Source: Rhexocercosporidium sp. MPI-PUGE-AT-0058 (lineage: Eukaryota; Ascomycota; Leotiomycetes; Helotiales). From it: a DNA stretch of 64,000 bases. Within the stretch, counting starts at the first letter, position 1. Each line of letters opens with the position of its first letter. Shown one piece after another: positions 21,529 to 33,118 of this stretch. Below the pieces are notes generated by a model, which was given only the letters and a program-made list of their open reading frames with translations, was not told the origin of the DNA and searched no databases. A program made the translations under genes and the position numbers. Location: positions 124,001 through 188,000 of the forward strand of contig JAGTJL010000017.1 of NCBI GenBank assembly GCA_020746875.1, in the 5' to 3' direction.

Positions 21529-23455
21529 TGTCTTTCTTTTTATATTTTTTATGAATCCTAATCGTAAGGCATTTTTTACGATAGCATTTATCTTTCGCTT
21601 CAGCTATAATATATTTTTATAAAATATAAGCGTTTAAATTTTAATATATTAATAATATTATTTTAAATCTATAAGCTCCGTGATTTGTTACAAATAATAT
21701 AATAATTACTTAGTGATATACTAGAGCCAGTAAAGTTTTAAGCTTAATAGCTTCTCCGTTAAGCGAGTGCTATAAGCTAAATAAATCAGCTTTTAATCTT
21801 AAATTAAATTTGCGTTTTATCAAAAGTAACCTAAAGTCTTTTATTAAAATAAAAGTAATAGAATCTTATTACGGCTGGCAAAGGGTTAATATTGCGAGTT
21901 GATTCTAGCTTTATATTTAAACTTAATGTTACGCTCAGAATCGAGAAGAAAAGACGAGGAATTAAAAGGATTTCTAAGCCCACGGAGCTTATAGCTTTAT
22001 TAGCGTGCGGCTCTACCCGTCGCTTACTCAGCCGCATAAACCCTCTTAACACGGGCCATTAAAATAGCCTCTAAAGCAGCCTTAATTAAAGCAGCCTCCA
22101 CGTAACTAAAGCAGCCTTAGCTAAAGCAGCCTTAATAGCTATATCGGTAATACGAGGCGCATCGGAGGTCGTAACAAATCTAGTATTATATTATACGTTT
22201 GTTAAAAGCTTTCTTTAACCGCTTATTATTCACTTATTATATTTTTATAAGCGACGGAGATTACCTAAAAGTAGCGAATTTTAATAAGATTATCCTTATA
22301 ATAAATAATCCGTGCTTTATACGAGTATCCTTAACTTTAAACTCTGTTAATAAACGTATATGCTCTTCGAGCTCGCGCTACTTTTAAGTAATTTATTCTT
22401 TAATAAGTATACTTAAAGCTATAAGATCAGTATTAATATTAAGTACAGAAAAGATTATATTATCCGTTACGTAATCGAATATATTAAAATTACTTTCAAT
22501 TTAAGCTATAGCTTTACTTTACTTTTCTTTTCTTTTTACAAATATAAATAAGCTAATTATAAGTATAAGAAGATTTCTTATCATTATCGTCGCGTGTATT
22601 TTATAATAATTTATTATTAAAAGTATTTTCGCTTTTCATCGTATAAAAGAGATCCGCAGATTTAATAATCTTACGAAAAGTATTACGAGCGACACCGCTG
22701 AAGCGCGTATTACCCGTAAGTCTAGCGTTAATTAATACAATTATTTAATAAAAAAGCTAGATTTTAAGAGAGCTTCTTAAAGAGTTTATACCTCTTGACA
22801 CTTTTAATAATACCTGGTTTATAAAATTCAAAAGACTTAATCTAAGCAACGAGCTTATCGCGTAGATATATTTGAAAACGATAAGAAATTAAGTTCGGAA
22901 AGTTAATTACTCGTGTGGTCCTTTAATAAAGTTTAATATAATAAAAATATTTAAGATATAAAGACATATAATTATTATAGTTAAAGATATATTATACGAT
23001 GAGGAAGTAATTGCTTTCTGTAGAACGAATTTTCTACGAGGCCAAGGAAAGAGCTGTGCTTGTAGTGTATGTAGTAGATAGACCAGTAACGCTACCAATT
23101 AACGCGAGACAGGGGTTGTGGCTAATAAGGGAGACGGGTTCCAGTCGATTCGGTGGCAGCCTGCCATCGAGGGGCAATTGCAGGGCTCGCTCCAGGGCAT
23201 TATACGCTAAATCACGAATTTCAGGGTGGGACTATAGCGCTAGCACACGCGCTTTACAGCGTACTTCCGTACCTCTAGGGCAATGCAGTGCCCTACTTTG
23301 TCTTAGAAGGGGATCCGTACGCTAGTTCATGGGATAACCTTATTTATTATTCTCGAAGATTTTTTTTCTTTGAAGCAAACACACGGACCACGTCAAAAGA
23401 ATTAACCCGATAATAGAAGATACGAAAAGGATAGTTCCAGTCCAGTCTAGTGCTT
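21529..23455. other. AT-rich sequence turning to normal composition, no gene recognised
   Basis: Contains decayed, unidentified repeat sequence; GC content recovers after about 23,000. Open frames at 21831-22052 (minus) and 23011-23325 (plus) lack known motifs and were not called. Confidence 0.4.
22066..22136. repeat. Short TAAAGCAGCCT tandem-like repeat
   Basis: Four to five imperfect copies of TAAAGCAGCCT(TA) with spacers lie within 71 bp in the AT-rich block. Confidence 0.7.
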
Positions 23456-26400
23456 TCAGGCAGCTCCCCCATCCACCAATGCCATGTGTGAGACTATCAG
23501 GCTCTCTATTTCTGGATGCCCAGATCGTACAGCAACCTCAAACGCAGTCTCCCCTTTCTCATTTACAACACCCAAATCTATTCCTGAGTGCAACAGCTGC
23601 TGTGCGCAAGCTATCCGCTTCCGTGCTGCTGCTACATGAAGCGCAGTGTTGCTTTGGCTGTCCAGCGCGTTGAGATTTGGTTCAAGGTCCAGGAACACAC
23701 TGAGTGCGTTCGGCGCATTTCTCGACACCAAAGTGTGCAGAGCAGGTGATTCCGAGGTTCCAGGGCCGAAGACCATTTCGTCCACGGCATCTATGGAGGT
23801 TAGGAGAATAGTCTTCAAGATATCTCGGGCTTGCTGCTCAATGTGGACCCCAAAGACCGCATCAAGGATGAGCTCGAGTCCTCTCCCATTCACATCTTCC
23901 TCGTCCAGACATTCGTATAGCTGCGAATGGAAGTATGATTTTGTGAGCAACTGAATGATTGCTTTAGGTTTTGGAAGCGAATTCTGTGTTTTCGTGAGTT
24001 CTCCCCTTATAAATTCGGATACCATGTCCAAAACCGTGTATCTCTCATACTTTCCGACCATGAAGATAGCGAACAATAGACTGATCAAGTCGCCATGGGA
24101 ACGAAGATTTTCGAGACATTTCTCATGAACCTCTTGATTGGAAACGCCGAAAACTCTCTCAAGGTTCCAAAAGTCGACATTTGCGCCTCTCTTGATCAGC
24201 AGCAGTGCGAGGTCAACGTGTCCACGATTTTCAGCAAAATCGAGGGGGCATTCGGCGTCCAATCCAATTGCTCTATTTGGGTCTGCCCCTAAATTGAGTA
24301 AGGCTTCGACGGTACGGTAGTAACCAGCCTCTATGGCCAAATGCAGTGGCGACTGCTCGATTTCCCAATATTCCCCAGGACCGCCATTCAAGAGCTGGAT
24401 AAAGGAACATTCTTCTGAGCCAAATGTTGCATTTTCGAAATGCTTTCCAAGTCGTTGAATGAGGCCGGATGTTCCGAGCCGGGCTGCGTCACCCAGAAGT
24501 TCATGCATTAGGTATGCATCGAGAATCCGAACGTTTGGAAATGGTTGGCGATGGCCTAATAGTTCGAGCTCTGACAACGACACTTCGGCCATTATCATTT
24601 TCAACTCCACCAGATTCCTGAGGGGCCCCCTGAGCATGCTTATGTCGTCAAATTTAGGTTGATCTTTCGTAAGTAAGGCGCCATCGCTCATTTCCAAGCC
24701 TGGTTCACAGCCCACAGCAGGAGCTGCTGATGGTTCCAGTCTGTATGGATTCTCCAAAAGTTGTTCGAGGCTCGATTTGATAGCCTTTGAACCAGGTACG
24801 TTATCGCCCATCGCGTTTACGAGGACTATCTTCGAAGTTGAGATCACTGGCCACAGGTCATAGAAGACTGAAACGAAAATTGCCATCCAGAAATACGAAG
24901 GACCGTCAGACGATTCGGGCCCTTGATGCAAGATCGATTCAAGATGTGGCACAAGTCCGAGTTGAAAGCCCTCGTCCCTCCCCCCGAATAGATCGGCAAT
25001 AGCTGAAATCATCTCCCAGATCCTACGTGGTGAGTCTCGAATTGCGTCGTCTCGGATTGATAGAGTAGACAAATGATGTGAGGAATTGTTTATTAAGTGT
25101 CCCCAAAGCGAGGGTTGAAGCCATGCACATTTAGTTCGCTTAGTAGCATCTGGCGAGTCGATCAAGTAAGATAGGAGCTCGGGGGCCGGGATTGATCGGA
25201 ACATCTGGAAGGACAAGGACATCACCCTTAGAAGATCTCCAGGTTTTGAGTCCTGCCGACAATCCCAGTCTTCGTAGAGCCAAAATAGCTTGACTCTGAA
25301 ATGAAATGCTCCCCAGTGCCCCTCTCCGAAACATCCTTCACTAATAGCTATGGCCTCCAGGAGAATACGTTCCGATTCGACCAGCGCGGCCATTTTGTTT
25401 GTGCCAATCATGTCCAAAGCACTGCAGATGTAACATGTAGGAATGGCTGCCGGATCTTCGCTGAGACTAGCCTGACTTCTAGAATGATCAAAAGTGATGA
25501 GATCATATACTAGAGAGTTGACTTCAAGCATCATCTCCATGTAGTTAGATATCATGGTCTCCTCCGTCTTTCGAATCAATTCGATCAGTCGTTCGTACTT
25601 GATTTTGCAGATGTCCGAATCACTCGTGACTGTGGTAGCTTCACCGCCCTCAAAAATTCCATCCATAGGCCCGATGTTCCATGACGAGTCCGGAGATTGA
25701 AGCATGCCCGGTGGAGTTTGGAAGGATACAGAGGCGAGTGCGGTGCTAGGTCCATGCCAAACGATCGGGAGAGGGCTAGCGGGTACGTACCCGGGGGATA
25801 CCAAGAAAGATTCTTGATTCTGCCATTCGGGTGCATTCCAAGCTGATGGGATGGAGGCCTGGTTTGCTGATACATCCATAATTTGGACTGGAGATCGTGC
25901 TACCATCTGCTGAGCATATGGGGATTGTGGATCGACGACTGAAGGGGTGCCATAGCTTATATCCGATGGTGTGGCTAATTTACAAGATCAGACTTGGAGA
26001 TATAAGTACAGGAGAAACTTACGGGCAGCAGGCATGGCAAGAAGCTCCTCTTCCGTTATCTTCTTCCGTTTCACAGCCCTGGATATTTTCTCGGGGTCGA
26101 CGTCCCGACCTCTGACACGAAAATCGGTATCCTTGTCCTCGTGAGCACGCTTTACTTGTGTTCGTGCAATGAATCGAATCTCTTCGTCCTTGATATTTTT
26201 GTCCAGATGCCACTCGGATATCTTGGTCTTGTATTGGCGTTGACTGTGAAACTATCAGCCTATGACTATACTCTAAAATCCGTGTTGAAATATGCATACG
26301 TTGCTACGAAGCCATGCTCCGTTGCCATCACACCCATCACTTCAACAAGCGATTTATTTTGCACCGAGTAAAGTTGCGTGATTCGGTCTCGAAGATCTTG

Positions 26401-26472
26401 CCAGACAGAGGAGGCATGCTCTCGGCTCTGTGGCTCAATGACCTTCATAGGAGGAACCGCAAACCGCTCCAT
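23456..26472 (-). CDS. Clr5-domain protein with C-terminal ankyrin repeats
   Basis: Three exons (26300-26472, 26023-26243, 23456-25974) encode 970 residues. Residues about 22-77 form a Clr5 domain: VWQDLRDRITQLY, then MGVMATEHGFVAT, spliced to QRQYKTKISEWHLDKN. A basic stretch AVKRKKITEEE follows. The central part is alpha-helical and unrecognised. Ankyrin repeats occur near residues 670-740 (SPLHLAIEAGYYRTVEALL, NRGHVDLALLLIKRGANV) and at the C-terminus (NTALHVAAARKRIACAQQLL, GETAFEVAVRSGHPEIESL). Clr5 domains occur at the N-terminus of many fungal ankyrin or TPR proteins; the name comes from a fission-yeast silencing factor, but the role of most members is unknown. The gene lies at the edge of a RIP block. 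Exon phases agree. Confidence 0.85.
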
Positions 26473-28548
26473 GACAGAGAAGATATCCGCAGGGGAGAGT
26501 GCTGTTGGAATACAAAAGATGTGGGTTGTGTTGTTGGAGATGCAAGAGCAAAATGGATTTCAGCCTCGTGGACGTTGGGCGGCCTTGTAATTATACGTAG
26601 CTTGGAGCGGCGACGTGACATCTTCTTCGGGTTAGTGCACCATCTCAGTAGAGCTTCGAAAGCACTCCTCTGTGGTTCTTTTGCTTGCCCAACCAGGTAG
26701 AGGGGCTGGCGCCACGGTGCCGGATTGGGTCACGCAAAAGTCCCACAATTTCTTGGCACTGCGACACTTACTTTTATGAAATTCTTGGCTCAGCGCAACT
26801 GCTTCCGTCACAATCGAAGTTCCCTGACTTGTTTATCTAGGTGGCCGAGCAATCGTAGACTGCCTCCACAACCCCGCCCATCGAGCACCAACAAACCCAG
26901 CCCATGCCGCGGGATCTTTACAAAAGCGTCCCCAATTTTCAGCACGATTCATATCACTATCCAATCGAAGGATCGTATACACCGCAAAACCAATCCCCGG
27001 TACAAAGTCGCTATACGATTAACGACAACGGCACTATAAATCATCTAAGCGCGGTAAGATTGACTCCCATTGCATGGGAACAAGGTGAAATCTAGCACTC
27101 AGAACCGGTCTCATCTCAAAGGAAGGAATCTCTAATCGAACAAAGAATATCAAGACCAGCGCTCGATGCCGTCACCGAGAGGTATTTTACTAAACGCAGT
27201 GGCACCAACGGCAGTTTTCACCAGGTTTACTCTAAATTCCAATAAAAACAGTTGTAATTCCGAAGATCCCGTCACGAATAGGCATCCCTAATTTAATGTT
27301 TTCTTCACTTTCCATATAATTACTGTCCACTATCAATACATAGTAATGAGGTGTCTTTGCACTCACATCTCTGGCGTCAACGGCTACACCTCTTTACAAC
27401 AAGAAACGTGCAGAATTAAGAAGCCTAAAGTAACATAACACATGCAAAGTAGTTCCAGTAGCCCTCTCAGAGTTGACCATATAATAAGAAGTTCAAATTT
27501 AGAGTAGTAGTATCCCTCCTCGAGATACCCGCAACGAGGTGAGGTCGCCTATGCCTTTATTTCCATCTTCCAAATAAGGGTCTTCAAGCTTTGCCGACAT
27601 TATCTTAGAATATATAGCCCTCCATCCTACGGCTGTGCATGGCGTCGATGCTGGATTGCCTTGCAGCTGTAATGCTTTTGGTAGTTATGTACCTGAAACG
27701 TGCCTTGACCAACCCTCCGTGGCGAAGACGGCCTAATTTAAAGGCTTTGGTTCCAATCTGCGCTTTCTCCTATTTATTCCCTCATTCTCTCTCTGTCTTC
27801 TCTGTCGCCGCTCGCTGCTAAGGTTCTTTTTCGCACGCAATATTCAGAAGAGTTTGCCATCGTCATTCGCTGTGAAAGTTACCTCCTGTCAAACTGGTGG
27901 CTACCGTTGAACTTATAATCCGATCACACATGGAGGAATTTGAATTAGTCCTTTCAATAACAAAGCTATAAGACCCATATTTGAACCTACTATCCTTCAG
28001 CCAACCCTCGTCATCTAGCAGTAAGACCTTTATTCTCTAAGTAGGTATGCACCATCTGAGTTGCACTTACTTTTTAAGTGGAGGGTATGAAGTATGAGAT
28101 CGCAACCATGAAGAAGAAAAAGAAGGGCATGGTCTACCCATCCGCTATATCACTAAGCCGCATTTCTGCACAATGGCGGGTCCTCGAAGAATGGATCCTC
28201 GCCGTAGGGCTTACTGATGACATGGATTTTTGAGGACACCTGGAATCACGCCATTCACTGTCACTACGGCATCAAACGCACCTGCAACGCTAGTAAAAGA
28301 AGATATCTCAGACGGAAATTGAACATTCCTGCTATTTCCTTATATGTTTTTCGTTAGACCGCTCCCAATGCCTTTCGAAAACGCACAAGTCGCAAACGCA
28401 TAAGTCGCAAACTCGCGTCGATAACAGTCAATTTTCATCGAAATCTAACTTCCAGTATTTGCTAGTACTGTAATCAAAAGCCAAACACCAGCGACGTTGC
28501 TTACGCCACTACTTTTTCAAATATGACTTTTCGGACACTCTCCTACGC
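26473..28548. other. Intergenic, no gene recognised
   Basis: Two kilobases upstream of the Clr5-ankyrin gene and downstream of the hydrolase gene. Small open frames overlap without motifs; the composition is slightly AT-rich after 27,200. Confidence 0.45.
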
Positions 28549-29679
28549 TTAAACCCAAAGATCCATACCTTGTCTCGCCGCGAGTACCTTGGTGCAATAA
28601 CCCAAGATGTTCAAGTAATTGTAGAAGTTGTCCTTACCAATGACGAATGGGTTGGGAGCGTCCGGGGGCGAGTGAGCCATGATGTCTGAGTTGAACAGCG
28701 CGTGGTCTGCAACTTGATGGTTGGAAATAAGCGTATCGACACCTCGCTGGTATGAGATACTTGCGAAACGTCTGTGCGATAGCACTTTGTTCGTGCGATC
28801 AATAGCAGACCCCGGGTTACCCGTGCCGCCGTTCAGGCCGGCCATGTGTTTCTCAGTGCCATTCTTTAGGGTGAGTGGGAAGATCAGCGACAGGGTACCG
28901 GGGGTGTGTCCAGGTGTAAGGACAGTTTCGATGGAGAAATTTCCGACGGTCAGGACTTGGCCATCTACGAGCGTAGCGTCCCTGCTCGGAGGATAGGATG
29001 TTGAGTTGAGAGGGACATCATATGTTGCCATTTCTTGCCACGCGATGTCAGAGGCGTAGATTGTTGAATTGTAGGTCTCCTTGAGATACTTGGCTCCGCC
29101 GTAGTGATCCAAATGTTCGTGTGTGATAATGACATGTTTAATGTCATTACCAGTGAAGCCAAACGTTTTGAGCGCCGGAATCATGATGGTCTCTATTTCC
29201 ACCGAGGAGTCGAGCGAATCAATCACGACCAACCCATCTCCTGTATCGATGGCCCACGACGATACAAAGGCTTGTCCAACGAAGTAAAAGTTATCGAATG
29301 GCGAAAAGGGAGTGACGAAGCCAGATGGCTGTGTGAAGAGGCTTGGGAACACCTGCTGCGTGATGCATTGATCCTGGAAGAATTGGCGAACCCTCCAGTC
29401 AGTGCTTAGTTTAGCAGCTTGTGTAAGAAATTCGGTGACATTCTGTTGCTGCTGTAAGGGAAACTGAGTAATGTTGAAAAATCCGGACAAAGAAGGTGGT
29501 GATCCTATTGGCGTCAGGTGTGTTGTGATAACTTCCGTGAGGTTGCCAATTGGGGGAGAGGGTGGTGGCACATTGGAGATTGGGGTCGCCCGACGATGGT
29601 ATTGATGCGAAGGGTCGCAGGCAGTCACGTGTGCGACTGTGGCGCTGAGCGTGACGAAGAAGTTTATAGAGAGCTGCAT
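28549..29679 (-). CDS. Secreted metallo-beta-lactamase-fold hydrolase
   Basis: Single exon of 376 residues from the preferred Met (29677-29679), or 387 from an upstream Met. The preferred start gives a short hydrophobic signal peptide (MQLSINFFVTLSATVAHVTA), so the product is likely secreted. The zinc-binding motif THEHLDHYGG lies at about residues 186-195, preceded by GDGLVVIDSLDS and followed by VLTPGHTPGT with the next His ligand. Many N-glycosylation sequons (NxS/T) support an extracellular location. The C-terminal SYQRGVDTLISNHQ may supply a further His. Fold members hydrolyse esters, lactones, thioesters or phosphoesters, so the substrate cannot be told. It sits 1.2 kb from the MFS gene on the same strand. 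Confidence 0.85.
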   Translation of the reverse strand: MQLSINFFVTLSATVAHVTACDPSHQYHRRATPISNVPPPSPPIGNLTEVITTHLTPIGSPPSLSGFFNITQFPLQQQQNVTEFLTQAAKLSTDWRVRQFFQDQCITQQVFPSLFTQPSGFVTPFSPFDNFYFVGQAFVSSWAIDTGDGLVVIDSLDSSVEIETIMIPALKTFGFTGNDIKHVIITHEHLDHYGGAKYLKETYNSTIYASDIAWQEMATYDVPLNSTSYPPSRDATLVDGQVLTVGNFSIETVLTPGHTPGTLSLIFPLTLKNGTEKHMAGLNGGTGNPGSAIDRTNKVLSHRRFASISYQRGVDTLISNHQVADHALFNSDIMAHSPPDAPNPFVIGKDNFYNYLNILGYCTKVLAARQGMDLWV

Positions 29680-29712
29680 GGTGGTGAAACTTTGATTGGA
29701 TAAAGGTAACAC

Positions 29713-30894
29713 GTCTGATGTCTCGACGCTTGTCAGAAGTTATTAGCAAGTAGAATTCCGCAGTTTTAGGCGTCCTCTCTTTATGTGCATTTAAATTGCG
29801 CCCTTGGAAGCCATGTCGGAACCGGAATCAATGATTCGGAACATGAAGCGGCCAATTTCCTCCCCCAAGAAAGTTAATATTTGATTCGTAAGTGCATGCA
29901 AGTTAGGATGCATGGGTGATGATTTCAGCCAAGGTAATTCCGCGTAGCGGGTGACCGTACCCTGTCCTACTTTCAAGGTCTGTTCCGTACACGATGTACT
30001 TTCTTTATTCAGTGGGTTGACAAATGAGCCTATCCACTATCCCCTTAACTACACGGGTCTGCAGCTAACGTCGCCATCGCTATAGGGCGTGTGGCACCTC
30101 CCTCATTTTAGGATCAGCAAAGAACATAAACCAACATTTTTTCCCCACTGAAACTCCATAATTCAATGCTCTCATGATTTCCGAAAATGCAATTATAGAT
30201 CCTACTAATATTAGAACCCTTAGACTTAAAGCAAAGCCACTATTAAAGAGAGGGGCGGGTTTTGAGCCTATGACGCCTGTAAGGGGGGCAGATTCTGGGA
30301 CGACCGCCCTAGAAAAAGAAGTAGCTCTGGCTGAAATAGCAGCTAATACTGGACAGTAAATCCCTTATTCTCAAACAGTAGCTAGAATCCGCCGTCAGTC
30401 CAATAAATAAAAGGAAGTACTCTAAAAGAGCTCTCAGTGCGAGATTACTTCTAGAGTATGCCCCGCAAGAAACCCTGAACCTCGAATCACGTACTGTCAT
30501 CTTTTGGTGATTTTTATTTCGCCTTGAGCTTCCTCCATAATATACTTACACTCATACCGAAACTTCGATGCTGGGGTTCTCCCAATCCACATTTACAATC
30601 AAAAATGAAGAAACACTGAGAAGGGCAACAGTCATCGAAAAGAACGGAATGAAACTTATAGAGAGGTCGAGGGAGAGGCAACTCGTGGCATGAAGTTGCA
30701 TGTCATGTTATTGAAAATTGGCATTCAAAAGCTATCAGATATGCTGGCGACTCGACCGTCCTACAGAGCAACATCTCAAGTCCCACCGTGAAGCCGGCAA
30801 ATTTGTCACTATCATACGGCCAAGTCTCCTGCCTCATGTAGGCGCGTTCACCAAAGTAATGAGAATATCACTACTTGCTTCTCGGAATGGCGCA
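29713..30894. other. Intergenic, hydrolase promoter and MFS 3' flank
   Basis: About 1.2 kb without a recognised gene. A 61-codon frame at 30174-30359 has no known motif. The stretch from 30,110 to 30,420 is AT-rich on its left and may be a repeat remnant. Confidence 0.4.
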
Positions 30895-32588
30895 TTATGG
30901 TCTCCATCGCCACTCCGGGTGCTTCCACTCCAAATCAAGGATTTCCTTCTGACTCAACCCCGCAAGCTGCTCCTTCGCACCAGCCGCCCGATCATCACGC
31001 TTCTTGTTGTCGTACTTCATCCAAAGGAAAGTCAAAACACTAAGGAACGTCCAAAGAATTGCGCATGCCAGGTTTATACCACTACCAATGTGGTACTTTG
31101 GTGCATCGAAAGGGAGGAAAGTCCAGGTTGCAATGAGACCACCAATATTGCCGAACATAACTACAATAGCTGTCAGTTCCTAGTCTTACATCCACCTCAG
31201 AGAGGAGGGTATGAAGCGTACCATTCGTCCCAATTGCAATGCTTCTCGCCGAGTCACTCAACACATTTGCACTGACCTGCGCATTGCACATCGCACCAAG
31301 CGTGAATGCCGTACTCGCTGTGAGAAAGATGGCTCCGTATCGTACGTTCGCATCTAATGTAGCCAGCAAGATTGAGAATCCTGCCATAGCCGTGGGGCCA
31401 GTAATTGCAAGGAACCCTTGTCGATGATCGAAGCGCCAACTTAGTGTCGGTATCAAGAGCACAAAGAACGCACCAACGATGTATGGGGGCACAGTCAGGA
31501 GTTGCTGTTGCACGGTTGTGCGACCGGGGTAGATGGACTTGATGATGGTTGGGAGGAAGAAGGAGATGGAGAGCACTGTAATGTTATTGAGCATGAAAAC
31601 GCAGGCTGTAGCGATGGTGATGGGGTTAGTGATGCCACGCTTCAGCTTCGTGCCATCGATCTTGTCGAGCAAAACGACTTGGGCCAGACGTTCCGACTTG
31701 ACGCGATTGATAGCGAGTTCCTTCTCTTCTTCAGACAGCCAGCGGGCGGTTTCAGGACGGTCGGTTACAGTGAAGAGGGCAATGAGTGAGACAATAATGG
31801 TGATGAGCCCTTCGATCCCAAAGATCCTGGGTCCTTGTCAGAGAGACATAAATCAGTGAGTGTCTGGAAAATTGACGTACATTCCCCATCTATGCAGCGA
31901 TCCAAAGTGCGACAACTTCAGAATGCCAGAAGCTAATAGGCCGCCAAAAGCACCGGATAATGGTGCCATAGTCATGTAGAGGCCCAGGCGGAATGCAAGT
32001 TCAGATCGACGATACCAGCGCGAGAGGTAGTATGCAATGCCTGGCATAACGCCTGCCTCGAATATGCCTAGAAGGAACCGGACAGCACATACTTGAGCAC
32101 GCGTACGCACAAAACCAGTCGCGACTGAGACAATGCCGAAACCGAGAGTGGTCAATGGTAGAAACCAACCAGGACCTATACCACGATGTGAGCGCTGAAA
32201 TGATCCACATACCAAGGTACCGAAACCATACCCACAAGCTTGCAGCAAAGTGTTGCAGGGATTTCGAAGAGGATATAGGAGATATAGAAAATTGAGAGCA
32301 CAGTGTTATAGTCATATCCCTCAAGTTTTAGGTCCTTTTCGAAGCCGGCTAGACGAGCATTGCCTACAACATGGTTAGGACTATTTGTTTTCAGAAATCT
32401 CGCACTCGCCCACCAATGTTCGCCCGATCGATAAAACACATGAGATAGAGCAAGGCGACTGTCGGCACGATATAGAGGTCGATCTTGGTGCGCAGCTTCT
32501 TCTCAGCTCGGTGGGTGGCATCATCCAAATCGGCAGCACTGCCCAGAACTATATTCTCGACCATCTCGGTGGAGGACTTGGAGTCCAT
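30895..32588 (-). CDS. MFS transporter, anion:cation symporter (allantoate permease-like) family
   Basis: Five exons (32414-32588, 32232-32363, 31881-32175, 31222-31826, 30895-31160) encode 490 residues; an in-frame Met three codons upstream (32595-32597) would give 493. The plasma-membrane protein shows the DAL5-type signature: LYLMCFIDRANIGNARL in helix 1, then FLLGIFEAGVMPGIAYYLS with RWYRRSE between helices 4 and 5, and RLGLYMTMAPLSGAFGGLL. The second half (helices 7-12) starts near IATACVFMLNNITVLSISFF and ends in a cytosolic tail with YDNKKRDDRAAG and EWKHPEWRW. Family members import organic anions such as allantoate, nicotinate, pantothenate or sugar acids. It is divergently paired with a class II aldolase-like gene, suggesting uptake of that pathway's substrate. 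All splice phases close. Confidence 0.9.
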
Positions 32589-32670
32589 TTTGGTCAAGGA
32601 ATAAGACGACTAAGGATAGAAATTAGAACACAAGAATGGTGATGGAGGTGTGCAGGTGGCATGTCCGAGG

Positions 32671-32683
32671 TAATTATATATGC
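32671..32683 (-). promoter_or_regulatory. TATA-like box of the MFS gene
   Basis: TATATAATTA on the minus strand lies about 85 nt upstream of the MFS start codon, a sensible position for a core promoter. Confidence 0.45.
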
Positions 32684-32891
32684 ATAGTTCACTTTGAAGC
32701 AGACCCCATGGGGTAGAAGCCGTAGTGTGGAGACTGGAGGTGGAGTATGGAGAACCGCGCAATCAGACCGAGGCCACGCACCCTTTCCGCGTGTATAATT
32801 CGGGCCAAGACTCCAATCATGCAATGCAATGAGGGTATTACCGAGCCCAACTTTTGCATATGGCAGCGAGTTGTGTAGAGTTCCGATTCCG

Positions 32892-32913
32892 GTTCCGCGC
32901 ACGTGCTCGGAAC
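32892..32913. promoter_or_regulatory. Palindromic CCG-N10-CGG site in the divergent promoter
   Basis: GTTCCG and CGGAAC form a perfect inverted pair around ten bases containing CACGTG, between the MFS and aldolase genes. Inverted or everted CCG/CGG triplets are typical Zn2Cys6 binding sites, and such a regulator lies 1.6 kb away. Extra TTCCGA units flank it at about 32,880 and 32,916. Binding is inferred. Confidence 0.5.
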
Positions 32914-33118
32914 ACTTCCGATATTACTGCCTACACTTGCGCTTCGGAATTCGTCCATATCGCTCAACCTGTATTGTAGTTTCCCGCTTGTTTCGGTCAC
33001 TTGCAACAATGTTATAAGATTGCTCTAAGTTCTACAAGGGCAACATTGACAACTTCCTCTGTGCTTTAGAACCTCCTTTGGCATCACATCAGCTCCCAAG
33101 CCTACACATATCATTATC

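Larger units (their letters stand above)
10600..23000. other. AT-rich, RIP-mutated repeat block
   Basis: The composition switches to strongly AT-rich, dominated by TA steps. CA and TG steps are scarce while CG steps persist. This is the pattern of RIP, which converts C to T mainly in CpA. The block carries a chromovirus, a solo LTR, tandem arrays and unidentified repeats, and no intact host gene was found in it. Confidence 0.85.

Noticed and set aside
30174..30359. 61-codon ORF between hydrolase and MFS genes
   Set aside because: No motif, no splice partner; upstream sequence is repeat-like.
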